Counted from the stretch's first letter, positions 7,605 to 16,318 are shown. The stretch is DNA of 55,145 bases from Elusimicrobiota bacterium (GCA_016204975.1 JACQJP010000017.1:1-55145), one strand, 5' to 3'. Notes: a model not told the origin generated them from the letters alone. Made by a program: numbers and translations.

Positions 7605-9098
7605 TTAGAACGCCACATCCAAACGCGTCAGCGCCCTGTGGGAGTTGCTTAAAATCGTGTTATCAGTCGCCCCATTGAACTTGGTATAAATTTCCCCTTC
7701 AAGGTTCAGTTTGATATTGTGTCTCAATCGAAACGTTACGCCCGGCACATAGCGCCAGGTATCTGCGCTTGCCGGAATACCCGGAGCCACTAGGGCAGCA
7801 GGCGTCTCGGTGATGTTCACCTCTTCGTAGCGAAACCCCGGTATCAGCCACGGGAAGAGAAAGTAGTTGCCCTCGACATACCACGAACTGAAGTTGGCTT
7901 GGGAGCTTGAGGCTGTTCCCCAAGGATTTTTGTTCTTTCCCCAAAGAAGTCCGCCCACCAGGTCGAAGGATCCGCTGGGTATGCCCCTCTCCTGGTTATG
8001 CAGGAAACGCATGTCCACCCCGCCTCGCCGAAAATTGTCTTCAGCGCCGCCCGTAGTGACGGCTGAGCCCCGGTACCAGAGGCCTCCAATCTGGATGGAG
8101 TTGTCCTTCCAGAAGCTCGGGGCATCGTTGGAGCCGCCTTGGAGTCCTCCTGCAGTCACCCCCGGACCGCCATACGGGATGCCTCCTATCTTGAGGCGGG
8201 TCACGACATAGTTGTCCTTGTCTGAGTTGTCGTCCTGTGTGCCGAAGTTGTCCCCGTTGTTTAGACCCACGGCGTAGTAGAACCGGTTGTAGGCTGAGAG
8301 TCCGTAGACCTCTGCGCCGGGGGAGCCCCCTGGGGTCAGGAATGAAAAGTCATTTCCCGACCCCGGGATCTTGGTGGCCCCGTAGAGATAATTGGTGACG
8401 ATCAGGTGCTGGAAGAAGTTGTTGAAGGCGAGATTCGGAATGTCGATCAAGCCGGTTCTGAGGTTCAGCCTGTTGTCTCCCAAACTCCCATTGAGCAGGT
8501 CTTTGAATATCAACTGGGCCTGGAAAGCTATGTTCCGGGAGGTGGCCTGCCCCTCCCGCATTTCGTCGTCCACGGACTTAAAGCAGATGGTCATGAGGGC
8601 GGAGATGTGGTCGTCAAAAGATCCCCCTGCCAAGAGCCTCCAGAAGTTGGGAAAATCTATGTTGTTTTTGGCCCTGCTTCCCCGGTTATAGGTCCAATCC
8701 CCAAAGAAGCGTAGGGCTATGGGAGGTAACCCTGGGATTTGGGAAGGCCACACCTCTTTGGGGAACATATCCTTGTGGGCTTCGACCCCGAGGTCCAGCG
8801 GCTTGTCCTTGACCATCGCCTCGTCATCTGCGGGGAACTGGTAGCCGTTGAGTTTGAAGGCTATCCCGAAGGAGTTGAGTTTAGGAGGGGCACTATGGCA
8901 GGTGGTGCAGGAAGTTTGGTATTTGCGGGCGAAGGCCGGAATGGCGTTCACTTCTCCGATCCCGTCCGGCCTGAGGGGACACAGATGTAGGCTTCTTTTG
9001 GTTAAGGGTGGTAGCAACCAGGCAAAGAAAAATATTGCTGTGACAATCAGGCTGCTTTCTGCTATTTCTTTTACGTTTCCAAGTTTTGCGCTGAGCAT
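7605..9098 (-). CDS. Outer-membrane beta-barrel with N-terminal c-type haem motif
   Basis: 497 aa. A hydrophobic N-terminal segment (SLIVTAIFFFAWLLPPL) serves as signal. After it, PAFARKYQTSCTTCHSAPPKL carries one c-type haem motif (C64-x2-C67-H68). The remaining 400 residues are rich in alternating aromatic/polar strands and Gly/Asn turns, ending in RLDVAF with a terminal Phe, as in outer-membrane barrels. The layout resembles the monohaem cytochrome-porin plan of Cyc2, but the family may be different. The start has AGAGGT upstream. The next gene is a cupredoxin, consistent with an electron path across the outer membrane, an inference. A small perfect inverted repeat overlaps its leader. Confidence 0.75.
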   Translation of the reverse strand: MLSAKLGNVKEIAESSLIVTAIFFFAWLLPPLTKRSLHLCPLRPDGIGEVNAIPAFARKYQTSCTTCHSAPPKLNSFGIAFKLNGYQFPADDEAMVKDKPLDLGVEAHKDMFPKEVWPSQIPGLPPIALRFFGDWTYNRGSRAKNNIDFPNFWRLLAGGSFDDHISALMTICFKSVDDEMREGQATSRNIAFQAQLIFKDLLNGSLGDNRLNLRTGLIDIPNLAFNNFFQHLIVTNYLYGATKIPGSGNDFSFLTPGGSPGAEVYGLSAYNRFYYAVGLNNGDNFGTQDDNSDKDNYVVTRLKIGGIPYGGPGVTAGGLQGGSNDAPSFWKDNSIQIGGLWYRGSAVTTGGAEDNFRRGGVDMRFLHNQERGIPSGSFDLVGGLLWGKNKNPWGTASSSQANFSSWYVEGNYFLFPWLIPGFRYEEVNITETPAALVAPGIPASADTWRYVPGVTFRLRHNIKLNLEGEIYTKFNGATDNTILSNSHRALTRLDVAF

Positions 9099-9107
9099 GT
9101 TCTTTAC

Positions 9108-9121
9108 CTCTATTGATAGAG
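9108..9121 (-). promoter_or_regulatory. Small inverted repeat over the Shine-Dalgarno of the cytochrome-barrel gene
   Basis: CTCTAT-TG-ATAGAG is a perfect 6-bp inverted repeat just before ATG 9098 on the minus strand and includes the AGAGG of the ribosome site. It could mask the site in RNA or bind a dimeric regulator; the two-base loop makes a regulator site or cruciform at least as likely. Confidence 0.25.
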
Positions 9122-9289
9122 AGGACTGATACCTCTTCCCATCTGTTTAGACATCGCGCAGCAAAACTGCCAAGAGGGGATTTGCTTTGGGTTCATTCAG
9201 CAAACAACTTGAAACCAATCAGTGACTTCTGAGACGCTTTTTTCTCGGTCGCCTCAGAGTATATAAAGTGAAAAGCCGTGAGAGGAGTC

Positions 9290-9625
9290 TTATTTACGAT
9301 GAAAAGGTAAATCCGGTTGGCAATTTCCTTTGATAAGAGAGTAAGCGTGTTTGGAGGAGATGTGGAAGCGTTTGCTGAGTTGACGTGCCGGAATGCCCTT
9401 TTTACGGAGGATCCGAATATGAGCGGATCTGTAGGGACAGTATCGGCAAGGATATAAAGCACCATGTTTGGCGATCCACACGTACCTGCCTCCGAATTGC
9501 TTCTGAAAATGACGGAAGGTTTTGGGCCCCAGAGCGAACCACAGCCACAGATTCGGATTGCTTTTTACAGGCAGTCGATTGAGTGGACAGTCCCCGGGAA
9601 ATAGCTTTGTGTTGCGCTCGGTCAT
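9290..9625 (-). CDS. Small helix-turn-helix protein, Mor-like
   Basis: 111 aa. The C-terminal half reads RSAHIRILRKKGIPARQLSKRFHISSKHAYSLIK, a clear helix-turn-helix. The layout, a segment FGGRYVWIAKHG followed by this motif, resembles the Mor transcription-activator family and related phage-type regulators. Three Cys lie just before it (YPCRYCPY), possibly a metal site. ATG 9625 has GAGGG upstream; the longer track start at 9643 is less supported. The surrounding 9.1-9.7 kb is visibly richer in A+T than the neighbours, hinting at acquired DNA. Whether it controls the adjacent genes is unknown. Confidence 0.6.
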   Translation of the reverse strand: MTERNTKLFPGDCPLNRLPVKSNPNLWLWFALGPKTFRHFQKQFGGRYVWIAKHGALYPCRYCPYRSAHIRILRKKGIPARQLSKRFHISSKHAYSLIKGNCQPDLPFHRK

Positions 9626-9673
9626 CAGAACCCTCGTGAGCATTGGTAGGTGAAATTGGAAAAATATTACAGC

Positions 9674-9689
9674 TAAATTTTTAAATTTA
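9674..9689. promoter_or_regulatory. AT-rich perfect inverted repeat between divergent genes
   Basis: TAAATTT-TT-AAATTTA lies between the Mor-like gene (-) and the RhlE gene (+). Its position suits an operator or overlapping promoter elements; no clean -35/-10 pair was found around it. Confidence 0.35.
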
Positions 9690-9734
9690 TGGCGAACACG
9701 GCCCTTGAGGAAAAGGTAAAATGACCCAAGATCG

Positions 9735-10952
9735 ATGCCATTCTCGAAACTGGGGCTTCACCCGGACCTGGTGCGTGGCGTGCGGGCCATGGGCTTTACC
9801 GAGCCGACTCCCATACAGATTCAGGCGATTCCGCTGGCGCTCCAAGGGCGGGATGTGTTGGGGTGTGCGCAGACGGGGAGCGGAAAAACAGCCGCCTTTG
9901 CCTTGCCGATCTTGCACCGTTTATTGAAGCATACCTGTCCCGGCCCATGCGCTCTGATCATCGTTCCGACCCGGGAGTTGGCGGCTCAGGTTGAGACGAT
10001 GTTTCGCGACTGCGGTCGGTTCACGCCCTGCAAGATCGCGATCGTCATCGGAGGGGTGGGCTATCACGGGCAGCGACAAGCCCTTGCGGGAGGGGCTCAG
10101 ATTCTTGTGGCGACGCCGGGTAGGCTGCTGGACCACCTCCAGCAGGGGGGTGTCCGCCTGGACCGCGTGGAACAAGTCGTGCTGGACGAGGCGGACCGGA
10201 TGCTCGACATGGGATTTTTGCCCGCTATCCGCGACATCCTCGGCCGCTTGCCCAGGCAGCGCCAGACCATGCTCTTTTCGGCCACGCTGGTGCCCGAAGT
10301 CGAACGCATAGCGGCTTTCGCGCTACGCAATCCCCAACGAGTGGAGATATCCAAGCCGACTTCAGTTGCCGGGGGCATCAGCCAAGTCGTCTATCCCGTA
10401 AGCCAGCCGCAAAAGATTCAGTTTCTGATCGCTTTGCTGGAAGCCACCCAGATACGATCGGGCGTGGTGTTTTGCCGCACCAAGCATGGGGCCGATCGCC
10501 TGGCCCGCAGACTCAAAGAGCGCGGTTTCTCCATCGGAATCCTGCATGCCAACCGCACTCAAGGGCAGAGGACGGCAGCTATGGAGGCCTTCCGGAAGGG
10601 TCAAACCCAGCTGCTGGTTGCCACGGACATCGCGGCCCGCGGTATAGACGTTCAGCAAATCAGTCATGTCATCAATTATGACCTGCCGCGCCACCCCGAG
10701 GACTATGTCCACCGGGTGGGACGCACGGCCCGCGCCTACGGCGTGGGCGACGCCATTACCTTGATGGCTTCCGAAGAGCGGCCCTATCTCAGCGCCATCG
10801 AGCGTTTTGTGGGCATCGTTTTTCCCCGCGCGATGCTCCCCAACTTTCCCTATGATGTGCCTCCCCTCTTGACGCCTCCCAAACCCAAGACGTTCCGGGA
10901 TATGCGTTGGGGCCGTTTTCGTCGTCGCTTGCCACGGGGCTTGCGCCGCTGA
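9735..10952 (+). CDS. rhlE: DEAD-box RNA helicase, RhlE type
   Basis: 405 aa ATP-dependent RNA helicase. Motifs in order: Q motif (FTEPTPIQIQAIP), I (AQTGSGKT), Ia (PTRELAAQ), Ib (TPGRLL), II (DEAD in VLDEADRMLDMGF), III (SAT), V (VATDIAARGIDV), VI (HRVGRTAR). The N-terminus FSKLGLHPDLVRGVRAMG is that of RhlE. There is no long C-terminal basic tail, only a short one ending RRRLPRGLRR. Likely roles are ribosome assembly and mRNA turnover. The following gene encodes an RRM protein, an association often seen with cold response; that link is inference. A competing ATG at 9721 is out of frame. Confidence 0.95.
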   Translation: MPFSKLGLHPDLVRGVRAMGFTEPTPIQIQAIPLALQGRDVLGCAQTGSGKTAAFALPILHRLLKHTCPGPCALIIVPTRELAAQVETMFRDCGRFTPCKIAIVIGGVGYHGQRQALAGGAQILVATPGRLLDHLQQGGVRLDRVEQVVLDEADRMLDMGFLPAIRDILGRLPRQRQTMLFSATLVPEVERIAAFALRNPQRVEISKPTSVAGGISQVVYPVSQPQKIQFLIALLEATQIRSGVVFCRTKHGADRLARRLKERGFSIGILHANRTQGQRTAAMEAFRKGQTQLLVATDIAARGIDVQQISHVINYDLPRHPEDYVHRVGRTARAYGVGDAITLMASEERPYLSAIERFVGIVFPRAMLPNFPYDVPPLLTPPKPKTFRDMRWGRFRRRLPRGLRR

Positions 10953-11133
10953 TTGAGCGGTCGGTGAGGCCCGCTGCGCCGGTCTGCTTCGACACTGGGG
11001 CCCCATCCACCCTAAAAATATGTCATAATCCAGCTGCGAGCCTGAGCTCAAAACCTGGGCGTCCAATCCCTCCACTGGGGAGACCGCCAAGACATTGAGT
11101 TTGCGGTTTTTGTGAGGCTCCAGGAGGCGTTCC

Positions 11134-11493
11134 ATGGGAAAGCGGTTGTATGTAGGAAGTCTGCCTTTCGACGTGACCGAGGATCAGCTGCGCTCTATGT
11201 TCACAGCGTGCGGCCAAGTGGCCAACGCCAAACTGATCACGGACAAGTACTCCGGCCAGTCCAAAGGCTTCGGCTTCGTGGAGATGTCCAGTGACGAGGA
11301 GGCCCAGGCGGCCATCCAGAAACTCAATGGAAGCACCGTCGGGACGCGGTCCATCGTGGTCAATGAGGCCCGTCCCATGGAAGATCGCAGCAAGGGTGGT
11401 TTTGGTGGTGGAAGGGGCGGATTTGGCGGAGGAAGGGGCGGCAGCAGAAGCGGCGGCCGGGGGCCCAAGAAGCGCGATTTTAACAGCTGGTAA
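11134..11493 (+). CDS. RRM-type RNA-binding protein, Gly/Arg-rich tail
   Basis: 119 aa with a single RNA recognition motif: RNP-2 LYVGSL (5-10) and RNP-1 KGFGFVEM (44-51), followed by a Gly-Arg tail GGGRGGFGGGRGG and a basic end. This is the bacterial glycine-rich RNA-binding family, cold-inducible in some bacteria such as cyanobacteria. AGGAGG stands 7 bases before the ATG. It follows the helicase gene by 181 bases, in which I see no gene and no clear promoter, so co-transcription or its own promoter are both possible. Confidence 0.95.
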   Translation: MGKRLYVGSLPFDVTEDQLRSMFTACGQVANAKLITDKYSGQSKGFGFVEMSSDEEAQAAIQKLNGSTVGTRSIVVNEARPMEDRSKGGFGGGRGGFGGGRGGSRSGGRGPKKRDFNSW

Positions 11494-11540
11494 AGTCTTC
11501 CTACTTCCCATTAGAGAAGCGGATCCTATCGCTGGGCTGC

Positions 11541-11798
11541 CTAGCTGCGGGGGGTGCTCTGTCCGAAGAGACCCAGGAGTTTCTGCTTTAAGGACTCTAT
11601 TTTTTCCGAAGGCGGTCCTTGCCGGCATTTTCGGCGCAGGGCCTCGCCGATGAGCCGGATCTGCCGGGCATAGCGCTTGCAGAGGGCGCACATTCCCAGG
11701 TGGATTTGAGCCATCCAGCGTCTCCAGAAGGGCTGGCTTTCCAACCCATCGTGGGAGAGCAGCTCCGCGATTTCCCGGCAGGAAGGCATCCAGCTCAT
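11541..11798 (-). CDS. Putative zinc-binding anti-sigma factor
   Basis: 85 aa. It begins MSWMPSCREIAELLSHD and contains HLGMCALCKRY, giving the C...H-x3-C-x2-C pattern of the anti-sigma zinc domain (ZAS, zf-HC2). There is no membrane segment, so it would be a soluble anti-sigma or redox-sensing type. The start was moved to 11798, where ATGA overlaps the stop of the ECF sigma gene; such coupling supports a sigma/anti-sigma pair. Confidence 0.8.
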   Translation of the reverse strand: MSWMPSCREIAELLSHDGLESQPFWRRWMAQIHLGMCALCKRYARQIRLIGEALRRKCRQGPPSEKIESLKQKLLGLFGQSTPRS

Positions 11799-12376
11799 TG
11801 GCTCACCCAGTTTTTCTCCAAACACTCCCGGAGTTTGTTTCGCGCCCGAAACAGGAGCACCCCAAGGTGGGTGGCGGTGACGTTGAGAATTTTACAGATT
11901 GAGTTTGTGGATTCTCTTTCCACTTCTCTCAGATAGAACGCGCTGCGTTGATTGAGGGAAAGGTTTTGTGAGCATTTTTCAATCCATTCCATTATTTCTT
12001 TGGAGAGGGCTTCCTTCTCCGGCCCTTGGGGCGGGGCGGACCATAGGCCGTTTTTGTGGAATCGCCGATCGAAGATTTCCTCAATGTTTTCCGTGGCCTC
12101 CTCCCGCTTCTGCCTGCGCCAGGTTTCAGAAGCCTTGTGGTAGAGGATTCCAAAAAGGTAGGTTTTTAACTGCGAGCGCCCTTCAAATCGTTTCACCGCG
12201 GTGAGAAAGGCGGTGAAGGTATCCTGCACCAGTTCTTCCGCATCCGGCTCTGGAAAACCGAGTCCCAGAGCCGCCGCGAAGAGCGGTCCGGTGTGTTTTT
12301 GGATCAGCTCACAAATCGCCTGCTCCTTTCCGGCCCGCAGGTCTTGGAGGATCTGTTCCTCAATCTTTGAAGCCAC
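11795..12376 (-). CDS. ECF-family RNA polymerase sigma factor
   Basis: Sigma-70 family member with region 2 (DAEELVQDTFTAFLTAVKRFEGRSQLKTYLFGILYH) and region 4 (LSLNQRSAFYLREVERESTNSICKILNVTATHLGVLLFRARNKLRECL). The length from GTG 12376 (193 aa) is normal for the family; the track start at ATG 12430 adds an N-terminal tail not typical of ECF sigmas and is the alternative. The gene is followed by an overlapping anti-sigma gene and is divergent from DUF547. A promoter-like motif upstream suggests autoregulation. Confidence 0.88.
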   Translation of the reverse strand: MASKIEEQILQDLRAGKEQAICELIQKHTGPLFAAALGLGFPEPDAEELVQDTFTAFLTAVKRFEGRSQLKTYLFGILYHKASETWRRQKREEATENIEEIFDRRFHKNGLWSAPPQGPEKEALSKEIMEWIEKCSQNLSLNQRSAFYLREVERESTNSICKILNVTATHLGVLLFRARNKLRECLEKNWVSQ

Positions 12377-12400
12377 AGTCTTCTCGGACAAAAGAAAGCG

Positions 12401-12425
12401 GTAGAGTAATATTTTACCAGTTTCC
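12401..12425 (-). promoter_or_regulatory. Possible ECF-type promoter of the sigma gene
   Basis: Reading the minus strand: GGAAACT, 13 bases, TCTA. It resembles sigma-E-like elements (GGAACTT and TCTRA), though with a shorter spacer than usual. It would place transcription start shortly before GTG 12376. Confidence 0.25.
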
Positions 12426-12437
12426 GGCACCGAGGGG

Positions 12438-12461
12438 GGAACTTTATAGAAAGGCTGTCTA
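12438..12461 (+). promoter_or_regulatory. Matching ECF-type motif before the DUF547 gene
   Basis: GGAACTT, 13 bases, TCTA on the plus strand, with the same spacing as the motif on the opposite strand 13 bases away. It ends only one base before ATG 12463, so if used the message would be leaderless or the start would be further in. Reported mainly for the symmetry. Confidence 0.2.
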
Positions 12462-12462
12462 T

Positions 12463-13260
12463 ATGAGGTTTTTGGGGCTTTTGTTTTGGATTTGGGTGCT
12501 GCTGGTTGCGGCGGGAAGGGTATCCGATGCCGGGGCTGCGTTGGACCATACGCACTCGCTCTGGGGCGAGGTTCTGTCCCGCTACAATCATGAAGGGCTG
12601 GTGGATTATCGGGGACTCCGGGAGAATCCGGAACTTCTCCGGCGTTATTTACGATCGCTGGCCTCGGTGGATTCTGCAGAGTATGCCTCCTGGAAACGGG
12701 GAAAGCAGTTGGCCTTCTGGATCAATGCCTACAACTCGCAAGCGCTGCAGATCGTAGCGGATCACTATCCCATTCGTCCGCGCTTTCCGAAATCCTGGGC
12801 TTATCCAAAAAATAGCATCCAACAGATTCCCGGGGTTTGGAAGGAGATCTATTTTGATATGGCGGGGAGGCGGGTCGCTTTGGATGATATCGAGCATGAG
12901 ATATTAAGGAAGGGATTTCGGGAGCCCAGAATCCATTTTGCTCTGGTCTGCGCTTCCTTGGGATGTCCGAAGCTGCAGCCAAAACCTTTTGAAGCCTCAC
13001 GGCTGGAGCAGCAATTGGAGCAAGCGGCGAGGGAATTCATTCAGGACCCGAAGAAGGCGCATTGGGAGTCGCGCCGACGGATTCTGCGTTTGTCTCCCAT
13101 TTTTTCTTGGTTTGGAGAGGATTTTGGAAATCCGCAGCATTTTATCCTCCGTTATCTTCCGGAAGAGCCGCAGAGGCGTCTCAGCCGTGGAGCCTGGAAG
13201 ATTGAGTGGCTGGAGTATGACTGGAGCTTGAATGAATGGCGGGGTGGGGATAGCCGGTAG
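12463..13260 (+). CDS. DUF547 secreted protein
   Basis: 265 aa from ATG 12463, where a signal peptide (MRFLGLLFWIWVLLVAAG) begins; the track start at 12367 adds an unlikely extension that runs into the sigma gene. The DUF547 core is clear: NHEGLVDYRGL near the N-terminus, QLAFWINAYNSQALQIV, and HFALVCASLGCPKL with the conserved Cys pair. The enzymatic function of the family is not established. It overlaps the following DUF1207 gene by 29 bases, so they are coupled. Confidence 0.88.
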   Translation: MRFLGLLFWIWVLLVAAGRVSDAGAALDHTHSLWGEVLSRYNHEGLVDYRGLRENPELLRRYLRSLASVDSAEYASWKRGKQLAFWINAYNSQALQIVADHYPIRPRFPKSWAYPKNSIQQIPGVWKEIYFDMAGRRVALDDIEHEILRKGFREPRIHFALVCASLGCPKLQPKPFEASRLEQQLEQAAREFIQDPKKAHWESRRRILRLSPIFSWFGEDFGNPQHFILRYLPEEPQRRLSRGAWKIEWLEYDWSLNEWRGGDSR

Positions 13261-14092
13261 CCGTCTCGCGGAGTTATTGGCACCCTATTTTCTTTCCTTC
13301 CTCTTTTTCCTCCCGGAGCTTTCTTGCGCCGGAACCCTATGGTTTCCAAAGGGGGGAGAGCTCTTCGGCAAGCTGATTGCCGACCCGGAGGAGGTTCAGA
13401 CCTCCGGGCAGTATTTTCGCTTAGACGGGCGCAATACCGTTGATTTTTCCGTGGGAAACAGCTGGGGTATCCGGCGATGGATCCTGGGAGAGGACAAAGA
13501 CTGGCGGGTCCAATGGGATATCTCCGGGGTGGTCCAGCCGCGTTTTTTGGTCTCTTTTAATATCAATGAGATGGAGGCGGTGGATTTTATTCTGAATTTT
13601 CCTTTGGAGATCCGCCGCGGGCCTTTTTCAAGCCGTGTGACGTTGGCCCATGAGAGTGCGCACTTGGGGGATAACTTCATTGCCAGAACGGGGAGGGAGA
13701 GGATCGCGTTCAGCCGGGAATTCCTCCAGGCCTTGGCGGCTTGGGAGTTTTCTTATGTTTTCAGAGCCTATGGGGGGGCGGCGACGCTTTTGCATACCAT
13801 CCCCAATTTGCCGAGAACGGAGCTTCAGGGGGGATTGGAGTTTCGCACTCCGGATTTTAAGATTTTTCTGGACCATGACTGCTGGCTTTATTTGGCGCAG
13901 GATTTTCAGTCCAAGGAGCAGAATAGCTGGAATCTGGACAGCAATACCCAGTTGGGAATGAGAATCGGTTTTCCAAGTGTGGCCAGGGATTTGAGGATTT
14001 TCTTGAACTTCTTCAGGGGCCACTCCGTTTTTGGCCAGTTTTTCCGCGAAAGAGAGAGCAATTTCGGGGCGGGCCTCGGTTTTGATTTCTGA
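13232..14092 (+). CDS. DUF1207-like outer-membrane protein
   Basis: 286 aa. After a signal sequence (FLSFLFFLPELSCAG) comes FPKGGELFGKLIADPEE, then alternating strands, the stretch SSRVTLAHESAHLGDNF and a final GLGFDF with terminal Phe. This matches the pattern of DUF1207, predicted beta-barrel proteins of unknown function. It is translated with DUF547 (29-base overlap), and both follow the sigma/anti-sigma pair divergently, so an envelope-stress regulon is a possible context. Confidence 0.7.
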   Translation: MNGGVGIAGSRLAELLAPYFLSFLFFLPELSCAGTLWFPKGGELFGKLIADPEEVQTSGQYFRLDGRNTVDFSVGNSWGIRRWILGEDKDWRVQWDISGVVQPRFLVSFNINEMEAVDFILNFPLEIRRGPFSSRVTLAHESAHLGDNFIARTGRERIAFSREFLQALAAWEFSYVFRAYGGAATLLHTIPNLPRTELQGGLEFRTPDFKIFLDHDCWLYLAQDFQSKEQNSWNLDSNTQLGMRIGFPSVARDLRIFLNFFRGHSVFGQFFRERESNFGAGLGFDF

Positions 14093-14110
14093 GTTGGAAT
14101 TTGTGCTACA

Positions 14111-15871
14111 ATGGGGCCGCCGATGGCTTACGACGGCTCTTCCCTGCTTTATCCCATCGCCTATTTTTCCATGGAGATCGGTCTGGAGCCTGTCTTTCCC
14201 ACCTATGCGGGGGGGTTGGGGGTTCTGGCGGGGGACACCCTGCGGGCGGCGGCCGATTCGGGGGTGCCGATGCTGGGGATCACCCTGCTTTACCGGAAAG
14301 GGTATTTTCGGCAGCATTTAGACTCGGCGGGTAACCAGTCGGAAAGCGAGGCCATCTGGGAACCGGAGAAGCACCTGGAGCCGGTGCCGGTTCGGGTGGA
14401 GGTGATGCTTGAGGGGCGCCCCGTTAAGATCGGCGTTTGGAAGTACCTTCTTCGCGGGATTTCCGGGCATGAGGTTCCGGTTTACTTTTTGGATGCCGAC
14501 CTGCAGGAGAACACCCCTTCCGACCGGCGGCTGACGGATTGTCTCTACGGCCCGGAAGATCCCTACCGATTCTCCCAGGAAGCGATTTTGGGTTTGGGAG
14601 GCGTGGAGGTGTTGAAGGCCTTGGGTCTGGAGAGGATCCAGGCATTTCATATGAATGAAGGACACTCCGCTTTGTTGATTCTGGCTTTAGCGGAGGGGAA
14701 GGTTTGGGAGGGTGGGGCGCAGGATTTTGGGGAGGCGGAACGGGAGAGGGTTCGGGATATGTGTATTTTTACTACGCATACCCCTGTTCCGGAAGGACAT
14801 GATCGTTTTCCGATGGATTTGGTCCGGAGAATTCTGGGGGAGGATCGGGCCTCTTTTCTGCTTCGCATGGGCTGTTGTTCCGGTGAGGTTTTGAATATGA
14901 CCCATTTGGCCCTTCATTTTTCGCGCTATATCAATGGAGTAGCTCTCCAGCATGGGGAAACCTCCCGAAGTCTTTTTCCCAACTATCCCATTGATTCCGT
15001 CACCAACGGGGTTCATGCGGTTACCTGGACCGCTCCTCCTTTTCAGCGTTTGTATGACCGTCATATTCCCGCATGGCGTACCGATAACCTCTATCTACGC
15101 TATGCCATCAAGATTCCATTGGAGCAAATCATCCGGACGCACCGGGAGGCCAAGGAAAGCCTTCTGGCCGAGGTACAGCGGCGAACGGGAATCCGTCTGG
15201 ATCCGGAGGTCTTGACCCTCTGTTTTGCCAGGCGGGCCACAGCCTATAAGCGCATCGACCTTTTGTTTTCGGATTTGGAGAGGCTCAAGCGCCTCTCTCG
15301 GGAGATTGGTCCGTTGCAGATGGTGTGCGCCGGGAAGGCGCATCCGAAGGATACGGGCGGCAAGGAGGCGATCCGTAGGATATGGGACGCGGCGGCTGCC
15401 CTGAAAGGCCGGATCCCTGTCGTTTACTTGGAAGAATATGATATCTCTTGGGCGAAGCTTTTATGTTCTGGAGCGGATCTCTGGCTCAACACTCCGCAGA
15501 AGCCCCAGGAGGCCTCCGGCACCAGCGGTATGAAGGCGGCTTTAAATGGCGTTCCCAGTTTCAGCGTCCTGGATGGGTGGTGGGTGGAAGGGCATGTGGA
15601 GGATGTGACCGGGTGGTCCATCGGGGATGGGAGGGGTCCGGATGTCTCGCCCCATCAGGAGGTTGCCTCCCTCTACGGAAAGCTCGAACGGGTGATTCTT
15701 CCGCTTTTCTACGGCAAGCCCGACAGATATGCCGAGATCATGCGTTCCTGCATTGCCCTCAACGGGTCCTTCTTCAATGCCCAGCGCATGCTGGCGCAGT
15801 ACATCCGCAATGCCTACACCGTCAGTCAATTCTGTCCTCTGCACCCCGGTCAAATGAAGCTGGAGGCCTAA
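14111..15871 (+). CDS. glgP: Alpha-glucan phosphorylase (GT35, short form)
   Basis: 586 aa; releases glucose-1-phosphate from glycogen-type glucans with pyridoxal phosphate. It belongs to the shorter phosphorylase group found in many bacteria and archaea rather than the long E. coli type. Signatures: [27 protein letters not shown] at the N-terminus, [44 protein letters not shown] and the PLP site [15 protein letters not shown] (Lys). ATG 14135 (MAYDGSS) is an alternative start. It follows DUF1207 closely and is convergent with the next gene. No glycogen synthase or branching enzyme lies in the window. Confidence 0.93.
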   Translation: MGPPMAYDGSSLLYPIAYFSMEIGLEPVFPTYAGGLGVLAGDTLRAAADSGVPMLGITLLYRKGYFRQHLDSAGNQSESEAIWEPEKHLEPVPVRVEVMLEGRPVKIGVWKYLLRGISGHEVPVYFLDADLQENTPSDRRLTDCLYGPEDPYRFSQEAILGLGGVEVLKALGLERIQAFHMNEGHSALLILALAEGKVWEGGAQDFGEAERERVRDMCIFTTHTPVPEGHDRFPMDLVRRILGEDRASFLLRMGCCSGEVLNMTHLALHFSRYINGVALQHGETSRSLFPNYPIDSVTNGVHAVTWTAPPFQRLYDRHIPAWRTDNLYLRYAIKIPLEQIIRTHREAKESLLAEVQRRTGIRLDPEVLTLCFARRATAYKRIDLLFSDLERLKRLSREIGPLQMVCAGKAHPKDTGGKEAIRRIWDAAAALKGRIPVVYLEEYDISWAKLLCSGADLWLNTPQKPQEASGTSGMKAALNGVPSFSVLDGWWVEGHVEDVTGWSIGDGRGPDVSPHQEVASLYGKLERVILPLFYGKPDRYAEIMRSCIALNGSFFNAQRMLAQYIRNAYTVSQFCPLHPGQMKLEA

Positions 15872-15901
15872 CCCGCTGGGCGGGACGAGGGGCCCGGGGT
15901 T

Positions 15902-16318
15902 TTAAAGAATTTCGACTTCCTGGAGCCGGACCTTCTGGTAGCGCTGCGAGAAAGCCAGGGGAGCGGTGTTGAGCGGGGGGCGATGTTTGGTGATGAGGGC
16001 CGCCGCGATATCCTGAAAATCCTCCGGCGACTGCTCGCGGGTTCTGGCCACGTAGTCAAAATAGATATCCTTCCATTGAGAGAAGAGTTCTTGGGCCGTG
16101 GGGCTTTTTTTGTCCTCCAGGTGCTCCGCCAGGCAGGCATGGATGCTTTCGGGGTGGGCGATGCCGACATAGAGGACCCGGGGGTTGCGCTCAGAGTCGA
16201 AGGTCACAAACTCATAGACCCCTGGGGCATCGGGGGCATGTGAGAGGAGCGCGTCCAGTTTGAACCGGAAACAGCGCTCCGACATGACCACGCGATATAC
16301 CTTTTCAGCCTCGACCAT
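15902..16318 (-). CDS. GIY-YIG-fold protein lacking catalytic residues
   Basis: 138 aa. The layout APGVYEF...RVLYVGIA...AEHL...[11 protein letters not shown] follows the GIY-YIG nuclease fold as in UvrC. The catalytic Arg position (usually LKKRL before xxH) is occupied by Cys in [10 protein letters not shown], and the catalytic Glu (ExxLI) is Ala in IAAALI. So it is probably not a nuclease; a binding or structural role is likely. ATG 16318 has AGGTGG upstream; the track start at 16324 is a GTG two codons earlier. It stands between convergent glgP and kup on the same strand as kup. Confidence 0.6.
   Translation of the reverse strand: MVEAEKVYRVVMSERCFRFKLDALLSHAPDAPGVYEFVTFDSERNPRVLYVGIAHPESIHACLAEHLEDKKSPTAQELFSQWKDIYFDYVARTREQSPEDFQDIAAALITKHRPPLNTAPLAFSQRYQKVRLQEVEIL

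Noticed and set aside
9193-9465. 90-aa minus-strand ORF overlapping the Mor-like gene
   Set aside because: Different frame from the HTH protein, no domain and no ribosome site.
15853-15901. Possible bidirectional terminator between glgP and the GIY-YIG-like gene
   Set aside because: CCCGC-TGG-GCGGG is only a 5-bp stem and has no adjacent T-tract.
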